This document shows, in pieces, positions 25,366 through 33,693 of a stretch of 57,667 nt of DNA. The first letter of the stretch is position 1; each line of letters opens with the position of its first letter. The notes below the pieces were generated by a model. It was not told the origin of the DNA, did no database searches, and worked only from the letters and a program-made list of their open reading frames with translations. A program made the position numbers and the translations under genes. The DNA is from CAZEQJ01 sp964514385 (GTDB lineage Bacteria; Bacteroidota; Bacteroidia; Cytophagales; Cyclobacteriaceae): the NCBI GenBank assembly GCA_964514385.1, contig CAZEQJ010000022.1, positions 1-57,667 on the forward strand, in the 5' to 3' direction.

Positions 25366-26675
25366 AACGGTTTATAACTACCATAAAGAATATTTTCAGT
25401 ATCGAGGAATTAAGAAACAGAATTCTTAATACCCTGGGCTTCCTCGCCATATTCAGGTTGGGTAGTTTTATCGTTTTACCTGGAATTGATCCTACAAAGT
25501 TAGAGCAGGCACAAGGTGTATTCGGTCTTATTGATACATTTCTTGGAGGTGCATTCAGCAATGCGTCCATATTTGCTCTGGGAATAATGCCCTATATATC
25601 GGCCTCTATTGTTATTCAGCTTCTTACCGTTGCTGTACCTTATTTTTCTAAAATGCAGAAAGAAGGCGAATCCGGAAGAAAGAGAATCAACCAGATTACT
25701 CGTGTACTTACTATCGTTATAACGGCTTTTCAGGCTACAACGTATATAGCCGCACAGGTAAGCCCTGACGCTATTATTCGACCAGGCTTATTTTTCAATA
25801 TCTCATCTGTTGTGATATTGGTTGCCGGTACGATATTCTGCATGTGGCTCGGAGAAAAAATAACAGATAAAGGTATAGGAAATGGTATTTCCATGCTGAT
25901 CATGATCGGTATCATTTCTGTACTACCGAAGGCACTTATTGCTGAAGGACTTTCAAGAGGACTTGGCGGTCTGTTAATCTTTATATTGGAAATACTTGTA
26001 TTATTCGGAGTGGTCATGTTTGTGGTAATGATTACACAGGCAACACGAAGAATTCCTGTACAATATGCCAAGCAGGTGGTGGGGAATAAGGTTTATGGTG
26101 GCCAGCGTCAGTATATACCTCTAAAGCTGAACTCATCTGGTGTTATGCCGATCATATTTGCTCAGGCATTGATGTTTTTACCTGCATTGGTTGCTGGTCA
26201 GTTTGCTGAAACAAGCGATTTTGCTACTCGTGTAGCCACGCAATTTTCCGATTTCACCAGTTGGCAATATAATTTGGTGTATGCGTTTCTGATCGTACTG
26301 TTCACCTTTTTCTATACAGCAATTACGGTAAACCCAACGCAGATTGCTGATGATTTAAAAAGAAATGGTGGTTTCATCCCCGGAATTAAGCCGGGTAAAC
26401 CAACATCCGATTTTATCGATTCTGTATTGACCAGAATTACGTTCCCGGGTTCATTGTTTCTGGCACTTGTAGCGATTTTGCCAGCTGTAGCCAGCTTATT
26501 TGGTGTTTCCCGGGATTTCTCATATTTCTTTGGCGGTACCTCACTCCTTATTATGGTAGGAGTGGTGCTGGATACGCTTCAGCAGATCGAAAGTTATCTG
26601 TTAATGAGGCATTACGAAGGAATGATGCGATCAGGAAGAATAAAGTCGAGATCTGAGACGATTGCTGTTGCATGA
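25362..26675 (+). CDS. secY: protein translocase subunit SecY
   Basis: SecY forms the protein-conducting channel of the inner membrane. The 437-residue product shows the ten membrane spans expected. Early motifs are GSFIVLPGIDPTKL and FALGIMPYISASIVIQLL (second span and plug region, about residues 67-84). Later comes the cytoplasmic loop with QATRRIPVQYAKQVVG, which contacts SecA and the ribosome, and RNGGFIPGIKPGKPTSDFI near residue 330. It overlaps rplO and map by four bases each. Confidence 0.98.
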   Translation: MKRFITTIKNIFSIEELRNRILNTLGFLAIFRLGSFIVLPGIDPTKLEQAQGVFGLIDTFLGGAFSNASIFALGIMPYISASIVIQLLTVAVPYFSKMQKEGESGRKRINQITRVLTIVITAFQATTYIAAQVSPDAIIRPGLFFNISSVVILVAGTIFCMWLGEKITDKGIGNGISMLIMIGIISVLPKALIAEGLSRGLGGLLIFILEILVLFGVVMFVVMITQATRRIPVQYAKQVVGNKVYGGQRQYIPLKLNSSGVMPIIFAQALMFLPALVAGQFAETSDFATRVATQFSDFTSWQYNLVYAFLIVLFTFFYTAITVNPTQIADDLKRNGGFIPGIKPGKPTSDFIDSVLTRITFPGSLFLALVAILPAVASLFGVSRDFSYFFGGTSLLIMVGVVLDTLQQIESYLLMRHYEGMMRSGRIKSRSETIAVA

Positions 26676-27454
26676 GTCGGATCTACTATAAGACAGAGGA
26701 AGAAATTAGCTTAATCCGTGAATCTGCTGAAATATTAGGCCAGACACATGGATTGGTTGCAGAAAATATAAAACCTGGTGTGAAGACCAGGGAGCTCGAC
26801 CGGATAGCGGAAGAGTTTATTCGAGATAACGGCGGTGTTCCTTCGTTTAAAGGATATGGAGGGACATTTCCGGGTACTTTATGCGTATCTGTGAACGAAA
26901 ACGTCGTTCACGGTTTCCCAAGCGAATATGAGCTGAAGGAAGGTGACATAGTTTCAATAGATTGTGGTGTCTTTTATAAAGGATTTCATAGTGATTCGGC
27001 CTACACATATCCGGTTGGAGAGGTTTCTGATCAGATAACCAGATTCCTAAAGGATGTTCGTCATTCTTTGTATCTGGGCATTGAGCAGGCTGTATACGGC
27101 AATAGAATAGGTGACATAGGTCACGCTATTCAGACTTATTCACACCAACAGGGTTATACCGTGGTACGTGAGTTGGTTGGCCATGGCGTAGGTAGAAATC
27201 TTCATGAAGGGCCTGAGGTTCCCAACTACGGAAAGCGGGGAAAGGGTCCTATTCTGAAGGAGGGCATGGTAATCGCAATCGAACCTATGATCAACATGGG
27301 GACACGTAACATTGTGCAGGAAAGAGATGGTTGGACTATCAGAACAAGAGATCGAAAGCCGTCTGCACATTTTGAGCACACTGTTGCAATATTAAAAGAT
27401 AGAACAGAGGTATTAACGACACATAAATACATAGAAGAAAAGGTGACAATATAA
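26672..27454 (+). CDS. map: type I methionine aminopeptidase
   Basis: Map removes the N-terminal methionine from nascent proteins. The 260-residue length is normal. Metal ligands can be recognised in SIDCGVFYKGFHSDSAYTY (two Asp, near residues 97 and 108), in GHGVGRNLHEGPEVPNYG (His, near residue 171) and in EPMINMG and HFEHTVAI (two Glu near 204 and 235). It begins four bases inside secY, which fits the usual secY-map-infA order. Confidence 0.98.
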   Translation: MSRIYYKTEEEISLIRESAEILGQTHGLVAENIKPGVKTRELDRIAEEFIRDNGGVPSFKGYGGTFPGTLCVSVNENVVHGFPSEYELKEGDIVSIDCGVFYKGFHSDSAYTYPVGEVSDQITRFLKDVRHSLYLGIEQAVYGNRIGDIGHAIQTYSHQQGYTVVRELVGHGVGRNLHEGPEVPNYGKRGKGPILKEGMVIAIEPMINMGTRNIVQERDGWTIRTRDRKPSAHFEHTVAILKDRTEVLTTHKYIEEKVTI

Positions 27455-27455
27455 T

Positions 27456-27674
27456 ATGGCAAAACAAAATTCGATAGAGCAGGACGGTACAATAGTCGAA
27501 GCATTGTCTAATGCCATGTTCAGAGTTGAGCTTCAGAACGGACATCAGGTGATTGCTCATATCTCAGGTAAAATGAGAATGAATTACATTAAAATCCTGC
27601 CTGGAGACAAAGTTAAACTTGAAATGTCACCCTATGATTTAACTAAAGGAAGAATTGTATATCGATATAAGTAA
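27456..27674 (+). CDS. infA: translation initiation factor IF-1
   Basis: IF-1 occupies the A site during initiation and strengthens IF-2 and IF-3 action. The 72-residue product is a single OB fold with the signature EDGTIVEALSNAMFRVELQNGH-like stretch from residue 9 and AHISGKMRMNYIKILPGDKVKLEMSPYDLTKGRIVYR. The length is the family norm. It lies one base after map and six before rpmJ. Confidence 0.98.
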   Translation: MAKQNSIEQDGTIVEALSNAMFRVELQNGHQVIAHISGKMRMNYIKILPGDKVKLEMSPYDLTKGRIVYRYK

Positions 27675-27680
27675 GATATT

Positions 27681-27797
27681 ATGAAAGTTAAAGCTTCAAT
27701 TAAGAAAAGAAGTGAAGATTGCAAGGTGATTCGTCGCAAAGGCAAGCTTTACGTGATAAACAAAAAGAACCCAAAGTTTAAGCAACGTCAAGGTTAA
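27681..27797 (+). CDS. rpmJ: 50S ribosomal protein L36 (bL36), zinc-free form
   Basis: A short gene of 38 codons plus stop that is easily missed: MKVKASIKKRSEDCKVIRRK to KNPKFKQRQG. In the zinc form, Cys11, Cys14, Cys27 and His33 bind the metal. Here position 11 is Ser, 14 is still Cys, 27 is Asn and 33 is Phe, so zinc cannot be held. This zinc-free type is what I expect in Bacteroidota. It lies between infA and rpsM, as usual. Confidence 0.97.
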   Translation: MKVKASIKKRSEDCKVIRRKGKLYVINKKNPKFKQRQG

Positions 27798-27803
27798 AAT
27801 ATT

Positions 27804-28181
27804 ATGGCAAGAATTTCTGGAGTTGACATACCCGATAATAAGAGAGGAGTAATTTCTCTTACGTATATATATGGCATAGGTCGCAGTACTGCTGCTAAAA
27901 TCCTTGACCAGGCTGAGGTGAGTCAGGATAAGAGAGTAAAAGACTGGACAGATGATGAAGCAAACGCTATTCGTACGATCATCAGTGAAAATTTTAAGGT
28001 TGAAGGTGTACTCAAGTCTGAGGTTCAGCTGAGCATCAAGCGGCTAATGGATATTGGTTGCTACCGGGGGCTGCGGCACAGAAAAGGGTTGCCGCTTAGA
28101 GGTCAGAGGACTAAAAACAACTCCAGAACCAGAAAGGGTAGAAGAAAAACAGTAGCGAATAAGAAGAAAGCTACTAAATAA
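27804..28181 (+). CDS. rpsM: 30S ribosomal protein S13 (uS13)
   Basis: S13 bridges the 30S head to the 50S subunit and contacts P-site tRNA with its tail. The 125-residue product begins MARISGVDIPDNKRGVISLTYIYGIGRSTA and contains RGLRHRKGLPLRGQRTKNNSRTRKG near residue 92, followed by a basic C-terminal tail. It opens the alpha-operon gene order rpsM-rpsK-rpsD-rpoA-rplQ. Confidence 0.98.
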   Translation: MARISGVDIPDNKRGVISLTYIYGIGRSTAAKILDQAEVSQDKRVKDWTDDEANAIRTIISENFKVEGVLKSEVQLSIKRLMDIGCYRGLRHRKGLPLRGQRTKNNSRTRKGRRKTVANKKKATK

Positions 28182-28190
28182 CAGATACTT

Positions 28191-28586
28191 ATGGCACAAC
28201 AAAAAAGAAAAGATAAAGCGAAAAAACGCGTTGTCCATGTAGAACCGACAGGTCAGGTTCACATTCAGGCCACCTTTAACAATATTATCATCTCCATTAC
28301 AAACAATAATGGTCAGGTGATAAGCTGGGCGTCTGCTGGTAAAATGGGATTTAAGGGGAGTAAGAAAAATACTCCTTATGCGGCGCAGGTAGCTGCACAG
28401 AATTGTGCCCAGACTGCTTATGACCTTGGAATGCGAAAGGCTGAAGTCTTTGTGAAAGGTCCTGGTGCAGGTAGAGAATCAGCAATACGGACGATCCAAA
28501 ATACAGGTATTGAAGTGTCGGTAATAAAAGATGTCACTCCACTACCTCACAACGGATGTCGACCACCTAAAAGAAGAAGAGTTTAA
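28191..28586 (+). CDS. rpsK: 30S ribosomal protein S11 (uS11)
   Basis: S11 lines the mRNA channel on the 30S platform. The 131-residue protein has the conserved GQVHIQATFNNIIISITNNNG stretch (about 22-42), GFKGSKKNTPYAAQVAA and the signature VKGPGAGRESAIRTIQNTGIEVSVIKDVTPLPHNGCRPPKRRRV at the end. It starts nine bases after rpsM. Confidence 0.98.
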   Translation: MAQQKRKDKAKKRVVHVEPTGQVHIQATFNNIIISITNNNGQVISWASAGKMGFKGSKKNTPYAAQVAAQNCAQTAYDLGMRKAEVFVKGPGAGRESAIRTIQNTGIEVSVIKDVTPLPHNGCRPPKRRRV

Positions 28587-28588
28587 TT

Positions 28589-29191
28589 ATGGCAAGATAT
28601 AGAGGACCTAAGGCAAAAGTTGCCCGAAGATTTAACGATCCGATATTCGGACCAAGTAAGGCTTTACAGAAAAAAGCGTATCCTCCCGGACAACACGGTC
28701 GGGGGCGAAGGAAAAAACAGTCTGAATACGCTATTCAGCTGGCTGAGAAACAAAAGGCGAAATACACTTACGGTGTACTTGAAAAACAATTCGCCAACCT
28801 TTTTGAAAAGGCCAGCCGTAAAGATGGTATCACAGGTGAAATCTTGCTTCAGATGCTTGAGTCACGCCTCGATAATGTTGTATACCGCCTGGGTATCGCC
28901 AGAAGTCGTAGAGCAGCTAGACAGTTGGTGTTGCACAAACATATTCTGGTAAACGAAAATGTAGTTAACATCCCTTCCTACTCTATTAAAGTAGGTGACA
29001 TCATCGAGGTGCGTGAACGATCCAAGTCATTATTGGCGATAACAGATAGTCTGGCTGCCAGCTCCAAGCGATATTCATGGCTGGAATGGGATCAGAACCA
29101 GCTAGCCGGTAAGTTTATCAATGTTCCTCAGAGGGAGGAAATACCTGAAAACATTCAGGAACAACTTATCGTAGAATTGTACTCTAAATAA
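28589..29191 (+). CDS. rpsD: 30S ribosomal protein S4 (uS4), zinc-free form
   Basis: S4 starts assembly of the 30S body. The 200-residue protein has the N-terminal arm, then an S4 RNA-binding domain with MLESRLDNVVYRLGIARSRRAARQLVLHKHILVNE (about residues 90-124). The N-terminal arm lacks the four-cysteine zinc site of the zinc form (ARRFNDPIFGPSKALQKK is cysteine-free). In E. coli S4 represses the alpha operon; no leader target is visible here. Confidence 0.98.
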   Translation: MARYRGPKAKVARRFNDPIFGPSKALQKKAYPPGQHGRGRRKKQSEYAIQLAEKQKAKYTYGVLEKQFANLFEKASRKDGITGEILLQMLESRLDNVVYRLGIARSRRAARQLVLHKHILVNENVVNIPSYSIKVGDIIEVRERSKSLLAITDSLAASSKRYSWLEWDQNQLAGKFINVPQREEIPENIQEQLIVELYSK

Positions 29192-29211
29192 CGAAATTAA
29201 AACTTAACTAT

Positions 29212-30201
29212 ATGTCGATTTTATCTTTCCAAATGCCTGAAAAAGTGGTAATGGAGAAGGCAGATGACTTTCATGGCCTCTTCACTTTTAAACCTCTTGA
29301 AAAAGGGTATGGTGTTACCATAGGTAATGCGCTGAGAAGGATTTTACTATCCTCTCTGGAAGGTTACGCTATTACAGGTATTAAAATACCGTCAGTGTTG
29401 CACGAGTTTAGTACGATTGAAGGAGTTGTGGAAGATGTATCTGAAATTATCCTTAATCTCAAGGGAGTTAGGTTCAAAAAAATTGCAGATACTGTAGATA
29501 GTAAGATCAATGTTACTGTAAAAGGTAAGGATAAGCTTACAGCGGGAGATATAGCAGGGTTTACATCTACTTTCGAAATATTAAACCCTGAGCATATTAT
29601 TTGTCACCTTGACGATGCTATACAGTTTGATATCGAACTTACCATCGAAAAGGGAAGAGGATATGTGCCGGCAGAGGAAAACAAGCCTAATGAGCAGATA
29701 TTTGGGTTTATTCCTATCGATGCTATTTTCACTCCGATCAAAAATGTGAAATATAGCGTAGAAAATACACGGGTAGAGCAGAAAACAGACTACGAAAAGC
29801 TTGTGCTTGACATCAAAACCGATGGTTCTGTTCATCCTGAAAATGCATTGAAGGGTGCGGCAAATATTCTTATTCAGCATTTTATACTTTTCTCAGACCA
29901 GAATATGGTACTGGATACAGGAGATCAGGGAGAGCCTGAGGCTGTAGATGAAGAAATGCTGCATATGAGAAAACTGCTCAAAACTCCATTGAGCGACCTT
30001 GACCTTTCAGTACGTGCTTACAACTGCCTGAAAGCGGCGAATGTAAAAACACTGGGAGATCTTGCTCAAATTGAAATCAGCGATATGATGAAGTTCAGAA
30101 ACTTCGGTAAAAAATCACTTGCCGAGCTTGAACAGCTTATCGCAGAAAAGAACTTATCATTTGGTATGGACCTTTCCAAGTATAAACTGGAAGAGGATTA
30201 A
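29212..30201 (+). CDS. rpoA: DNA-directed RNA polymerase subunit alpha
   Basis: Alpha dimerises to start polymerase assembly and contacts upstream promoter DNA. The 329-residue protein has the N-terminal assembly domain (EKGYGVTIGNALRRILLSSLEGYAITGIKI, about 29-58) and a linker near residue 235. The C-terminal DNA-binding domain follows, with LDLSVRAYNCLKAANVKTLGDLAQ (about 264-287) and FGKKSLAELEQLI. The length is normal. It stands between rpsD and rplQ. Confidence 0.99.
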   Translation: MSILSFQMPEKVVMEKADDFHGLFTFKPLEKGYGVTIGNALRRILLSSLEGYAITGIKIPSVLHEFSTIEGVVEDVSEIILNLKGVRFKKIADTVDSKINVTVKGKDKLTAGDIAGFTSTFEILNPEHIICHLDDAIQFDIELTIEKGRGYVPAEENKPNEQIFGFIPIDAIFTPIKNVKYSVENTRVEQKTDYEKLVLDIKTDGSVHPENALKGAANILIQHFILFSDQNMVLDTGDQGEPEAVDEEMLHMRKLLKTPLSDLDLSVRAYNCLKAANVKTLGDLAQIEISDMMKFRNFGKKSLAELEQLIAEKNLSFGMDLSKYKLEED

Positions 30202-30212
30202 TTTAGGCTGTA

Positions 30213-30866
30213 ATGAGACACGGAAAGAAATTTAATCACTTAGGAATGAAAGCGGCGCATCGGGATGCTATGTTATCCAACATGGCCACTTCGCTGATCA
30301 TAAATAAACGTATCACAACTACGGTGGCAAAGGCAAAAGAGCTTCGCAAATATGTAGAACCTCTGATAACAAAGGCTAAAAGTGATACTACTCATAACAG
30401 AAGGATCATTTTCTCTTATCTTCAGAATAAAGAGACGATAAAAGAATTGTTTGATGGTGTAGTCAACAAAGTGGGCGATCGTCCGGGCGGATATACAAGA
30501 ATTATTAAGCTTGGAAGCCGGTTGGGTGATAATGCAGAAATGTGTATGATGGAGCTGGTTGATTATAATAACCTGCTTCTTGAAGATACATCTGCTTCAA
30601 AAACTAAAACTCGTCGTAGCCGAAGAGCAGGTAAAAAAACAACATCGGATACCGCTACTGTTACAAAAGAAACAGCTGTTGAAGAGGAATTAGCGGACAA
30701 TAAAATGGAAGCTACAGACACCAACGTTGCTCAGGAAGCTGAGACAGCAACATCTGAAGTCGAAATGGATCAGGAAGTATCCTCTGAACCATCTGAAGGA
30801 GATGTTAAAGCTGACGATAAGGAAGACGACAAAGCCGAAGGCAACTCTGAAGAGGATAAAGAATAA
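30213..30866 (+). CDS. rplQ: 50S ribosomal protein L17 (bL17) with long acidic tail
   Basis: L17 lies near the tunnel exit. The conserved domain covers residues 1-124 (MRHGKKFNHLGMKAAHRDAM at the start, GDRPGGYTRIIKLGSRLGDNAEM near 88). After it comes a tail of about 93 residues: first a basic linker (KTKTRRSRRAGKKTT), then a strongly acidic, low-complexity region rich in Glu, Asp, Ser, Thr and Ala. Most bacterial L17 proteins are only 115-130 residues, so the total of 217 is notable. A strong terminator follows. Confidence 0.97.
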   Translation: MRHGKKFNHLGMKAAHRDAMLSNMATSLIINKRITTTVAKAKELRKYVEPLITKAKSDTTHNRRIIFSYLQNKETIKELFDGVVNKVGDRPGGYTRIIKLGSRLGDNAEMCMMELVDYNNLLLEDTSASKTKTRRSRRAGKKTTSDTATVTKETAVEEELADNKMEATDTNVAQEAETATSEVEMDQEVSSEPSEGDVKADDKEDDKAEGNSEEDKE

Positions 30867-30885
30867 TAGATTATAGCATTAGTTA

Positions 30886-30922
30886 TAAAGAGGGATTTTC
30901 AGAAGAAAATCCCTTTTTTTTT
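30886..30922 (+). terminator. strong terminator after rplQ
   Basis: AGGGATTTTC (30891-30900) pairs perfectly with GAAAATCCCT (30905-30914) around an AGAA loop. Flanking A and T runs lengthen the stem, and a run of T continues to 30922. It ends the long ribosomal protein transcript. The last T bases and the following G form the TTTG of the carA promoter. Confidence 0.93.
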
Positions 30923-30951
30923 GTTCTGCAGTAACGGACAATTTATTTTTG
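30920..30951 (+). promoter_or_regulatory. promoter for carA-eno
   Basis: TTTG at 30920-30923 and TATTTTTG at 30944-30951 are separated by 20 bases. The carA ATG at 30958 lies only six bases after the -7 element, so transcription should begin at or one or two bases before the start codon. Confidence 0.8.
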
Positions 30952-30957
30952 CACCCA

Positions 30958-32055
30958 ATGAAGCTACATCATTCACATCAGCCCGCATGGTTACTTTTAG
31001 AAGACGGCACATACATGCAGGGTTATTCTATAGGATTTCATGGTACACAAGGAGGCGAAATGTGCTTCAATACCGGAATGACCGGATATCAGGAGATTTA
31101 CACAGACCCTTCATACTACGGACAGATAATTATCAACACAAATTCTCATATTGGTAATTATGGTGTCTTTGACGAGGAACAGGAATCTGATACACCCAAA
31201 ATCAGTGGAATCGTAGTAAACGAGTTCAGTCAAAGCTTTTCGAGAAAAACAGCCAGTGGAAGTCTTTCCGACTACCTGAAAAAACACAAGGTGGTTGGAA
31301 TAGCGGGTGTCGATACACGAAAACTTGTTCGTCATATACGAAGCAAGGGAGCAATGAACGGCATTATCACAACCGAAATTAGTGAAATGCAACCACTTAT
31401 GAGTAAGCTTGGTGAAGTCCCTAAAATGGCTGGCCTGGAATTATCCTCTCACGTATCTACAACAGAAGCCTATGATCTAGCCACTGACGGAAAGATCAAA
31501 ATAGCTGTTCTGGATCTGGGGATAAAGTCAAGCATACTCAAGAATTTTACAGAGCGTGGATGCCATGTACGGGTATTTCCAGCTAAAACAAGCTTAGCGG
31601 AAATAAATCAGTGGAATCCTGATGGTTTCTTTATCAGCAATGGTCCCGGCGACCCGGCAGCAATGCCATATGCCGTAGAAACTGTTGTTCAGATGCAGGA
31701 TACAGGTAAGCCTGTCTTTGGCATTTGCCTTGGCCACCAGATTCTTGCTCTTGCCAATGGACTGGAGACCTATAAAATGCACCATGGACATCGTGGCATT
31801 AATCACCCTGTCAATAACCTGCTTGCTGGTAAGGGTGAAATAACCTCTCAAAATCATGGATTTGCCGTAAGCGAGGATTCCATTACCAAAAATGATAAGG
31901 TGAAAGTCACACATATCAACCTCAATGATAAAAGTATCGAGGGAATAGAAATCGCAGATCGGCCCGCATTTTCCGTACAATACCATCCGGAATCATCGCC
32001 AGGTCCGCATGATTCCAGATACTTATTTGATCAGTTTTTATCACACTTTAAATAA
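30958..32055 (+). CDS. carA: carbamoyl-phosphate synthase small subunit
   Basis: CarA is the glutaminase subunit that feeds ammonia to CarB for carbamoyl phosphate, used for arginine and pyrimidines. The 365-residue protein has the N-terminal interaction domain (AWLLLEDGTYMQG, CFNTGMTGYQEI). The class I glutamine amidotransferase domain has nucleophile Cys in GICLGHQILALANG and the His-Glu pair in QYHPESSPGPHDS. The frame extends to a TTG at 30949, but that codon lies inside the -7 promoter element, so the ATG at 30958 is chosen. carB is not in the window. Confidence 0.96.
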   Translation: MKLHHSHQPAWLLLEDGTYMQGYSIGFHGTQGGEMCFNTGMTGYQEIYTDPSYYGQIIINTNSHIGNYGVFDEEQESDTPKISGIVVNEFSQSFSRKTASGSLSDYLKKHKVVGIAGVDTRKLVRHIRSKGAMNGIITTEISEMQPLMSKLGEVPKMAGLELSSHVSTTEAYDLATDGKIKIAVLDLGIKSSILKNFTERGCHVRVFPAKTSLAEINQWNPDGFFISNGPGDPAAMPYAVETVVQMQDTGKPVFGICLGHQILALANGLETYKMHHGHRGINHPVNNLLAGKGEITSQNHGFAVSEDSITKNDKVKVTHINLNDKSIEGIEIADRPAFSVQYHPESSPGPHDSRYLFDQFLSHFK

Positions 32056-32061
32056 TAACCA

Positions 32062-33342
32062 ATGAGCCTAATTGAAATTATTCACGCGAGACAAATAATG
32101 GATTCCCGTGGCAATCCCACTGTGGAAGTTGACGTCATTACATCCAACGGTATACTGGGTAGAGCTGCAGTGCCTTCAGGCGCTTCCACAGGAGAAAATG
32201 AAGCTGTTGAACTCAGGGATGAGGACGCAGCCAGGTATATGGGAAAAGGTGTGTCCAAGGCTGTTGACAATGTAAATAATATCATAGGCCCGGAGCTGGC
32301 CGGATTGTCAGTACTTGATCAGATGACCATTGATGCTGTGATGCTTGCACTGGATGGTACAGAAAATAAAAGTAAACTGGGAGCAAACGCCATACTGGGC
32401 GTTTCACTCGCCTGTGCCCGGGCAGCGGCAAACGAACTGGAAATCCCTCTCTACAGATATATTGGCGGCATAAATGCACATGTACTGCCTGTGCCAATGA
32501 TGAATATCATTAATGGGGGATCGCATTCAGATGCGCCTATCGCATTTCAGGAATTTATGATCAGGCCGGTTGGAGCATCCTCTTTTTCTGAGGCTGTACG
32601 AATGGGTTCTGAAGTATTTCATAACCTGAAAAAGTTGCTGAAAGAAAAAGGCCTGAATACTGCTGTTGGTGATGAAGGTGGATTTGCACCAACCTTTCAG
32701 GGGGGTACAGAAGAGACATTAGACAGTATTTTGAAGGCAATCGAGATGGCAGGGTATAAGCCGGGCGAGGATCTGACAATTGCACTGGATTGTGCATCAT
32801 CTGAATTCTACACCGATGGTGTATATGATTATTCTAAATTTGAAGGTGAGAGTGGTCAAAAAAGAGATTCTTCACAGCAGGTTGAATACCTTGCGGAGCT
32901 GATTTCAAAGTACCCGATCGATTCTATTGAAGACGGTTGTGATGAAACGGACTGGGAGGGTTGGAAACTGCTTACTGAGAAAATTGGAAACCGATGTCAG
33001 TTGGTAGGCGATGACCTTCTTGTTACCAATGTGAAATTTCTTGAAAGTGCCATTAATGAAAAGGCAGCCAATTCCATTCTAATAAAGGTAAATCAGATTG
33101 GTACACTTTCCGAGACTATGGCAGCTATTGAAATGGCACATAAAGCCGGCTGGACGGCAGTAGTTTCGCATAGGTCGGGTGAAACAGAAGATAGCACCAT
33201 CGCCGATATTGCAGTAGCTACAAATGCCGGTCAGATCAAAACAGGTTCTATGAGCCGCTCCGATCGTATGGCGAAGTATAACCAACTTCTTCGGATCGAA
33301 GAGGAGCTTGGAGAAATAGCAGTTTATCCATCTAAAAAATAG
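32062..33342 (+). CDS. eno: enolase
   Basis: Enolase converts 2-phosphoglycerate to phosphoenolpyruvate in glycolysis and the reverse in gluconeogenesis. The 426-residue protein begins IIHARQIMDSRGNPTVEVDV. Conserved regions include GASTGENEAVELRD, the lysine-region motif GDEGGFAP near residue 208, SIEDGCDETDWEGW and the signature SHRSGETEDSTIADIAV (near residue 371). It follows carA by six bases and probably shares its transcript. A hairpin terminator follows. Confidence 0.99.
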   Translation: MSLIEIIHARQIMDSRGNPTVEVDVITSNGILGRAAVPSGASTGENEAVELRDEDAARYMGKGVSKAVDNVNNIIGPELAGLSVLDQMTIDAVMLALDGTENKSKLGANAILGVSLACARAAANELEIPLYRYIGGINAHVLPVPMMNIINGGSHSDAPIAFQEFMIRPVGASSFSEAVRMGSEVFHNLKKLLKEKGLNTAVGDEGGFAPTFQGGTEETLDSILKAIEMAGYKPGEDLTIALDCASSEFYTDGVYDYSKFEGESGQKRDSSQQVEYLAELISKYPIDSIEDGCDETDWEGWKLLTEKIGNRCQLVGDDLLVTNVKFLESAINEKAANSILIKVNQIGTLSETMAAIEMAHKAGWTAVVSHRSGETEDSTIADIAVATNAGQIKTGSMSRSDRMAKYNQLLRIEEELGEIAVYPSKK

Positions 33343-33352
33343 TTAAAACAGG

Positions 33353-33389
33353 TACACATTCCATTTTTGATATGGAATGTGTATCTTTA
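33353..33389 (+). terminator. hairpin after eno
   Basis: TACACATTCCAT (33353-33364) pairs perfectly with ATGGAATGTGTA (33372-33383) around a seven-base loop, followed by TCTTTA. The tail is short in T, so termination may be partial. The 3' arm runs into TATCTTTA, a near match to a -7 element placed four bases before the next ATG, but no TTTG lies at the right distance upstream. Confidence 0.7.
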
Positions 33390-33393
33390 TTAT

Positions 33394-33693
33394 ATGAGGA
33401 AGATAAAAGTACCGTCTGTTTTTAAAAACTTTTACTTCAATGTCACCCTTGTGTTCATTTTATGGATGCTTTTTTTCGACTCCAATAGCATTATTAACCA
33501 GTACCGGCTGAAAAGTAAGCAAACAGAACTGATTCAGCAGAAGGAGTTTTATAAGCGAAGTATTCAGGAAGTGGAAAAAGACCGCGAAGAGCTACTGACC
33601 AACCCTGAATCCCTTGAAAAATATGCCAGGGAAAAATATTTCATGAAAAAGCCAACAGAGGATGTTTATATTCTTGTAGAAGAGAATGACTAA
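33394..33693 (+). CDS. septum formation initiator (FtsB/DivIC-like)
   Basis: A 99-residue bitopic membrane protein. A basic N-terminus (MRKIKVPSVFKNFYFN) is followed by one membrane span (about 15-33), then a coiled coil (KSKQTELIQQKEFYKRSIQEVEKDREELL) and the family ending NPESLEKYAREKYFMKKPTEDVYIL. This layout and the LEKYAREKY motif are typical of the FtsB/DivIC family of the division complex. The ATG at 33394 is preferred to an upstream TTG that lies in the terminator hairpin. The position behind eno is the same as for ftsB in E. coli. Confidence 0.9.
   Translation: MRKIKVPSVFKNFYFNVTLVFILWMLFFDSNSIINQYRLKSKQTELIQQKEFYKRSIQEVEKDREELLTNPESLEKYAREKYFMKKPTEDVYILVEEND

Noticed and set aside
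33365..33389. TTTTG ... TATCTTTA as a promoter for the FtsB-like gene
   Set aside because: The spacing is only 12 bases and the -7 element lacks the final G; these bases are better explained as loop and arm of the eno terminator.
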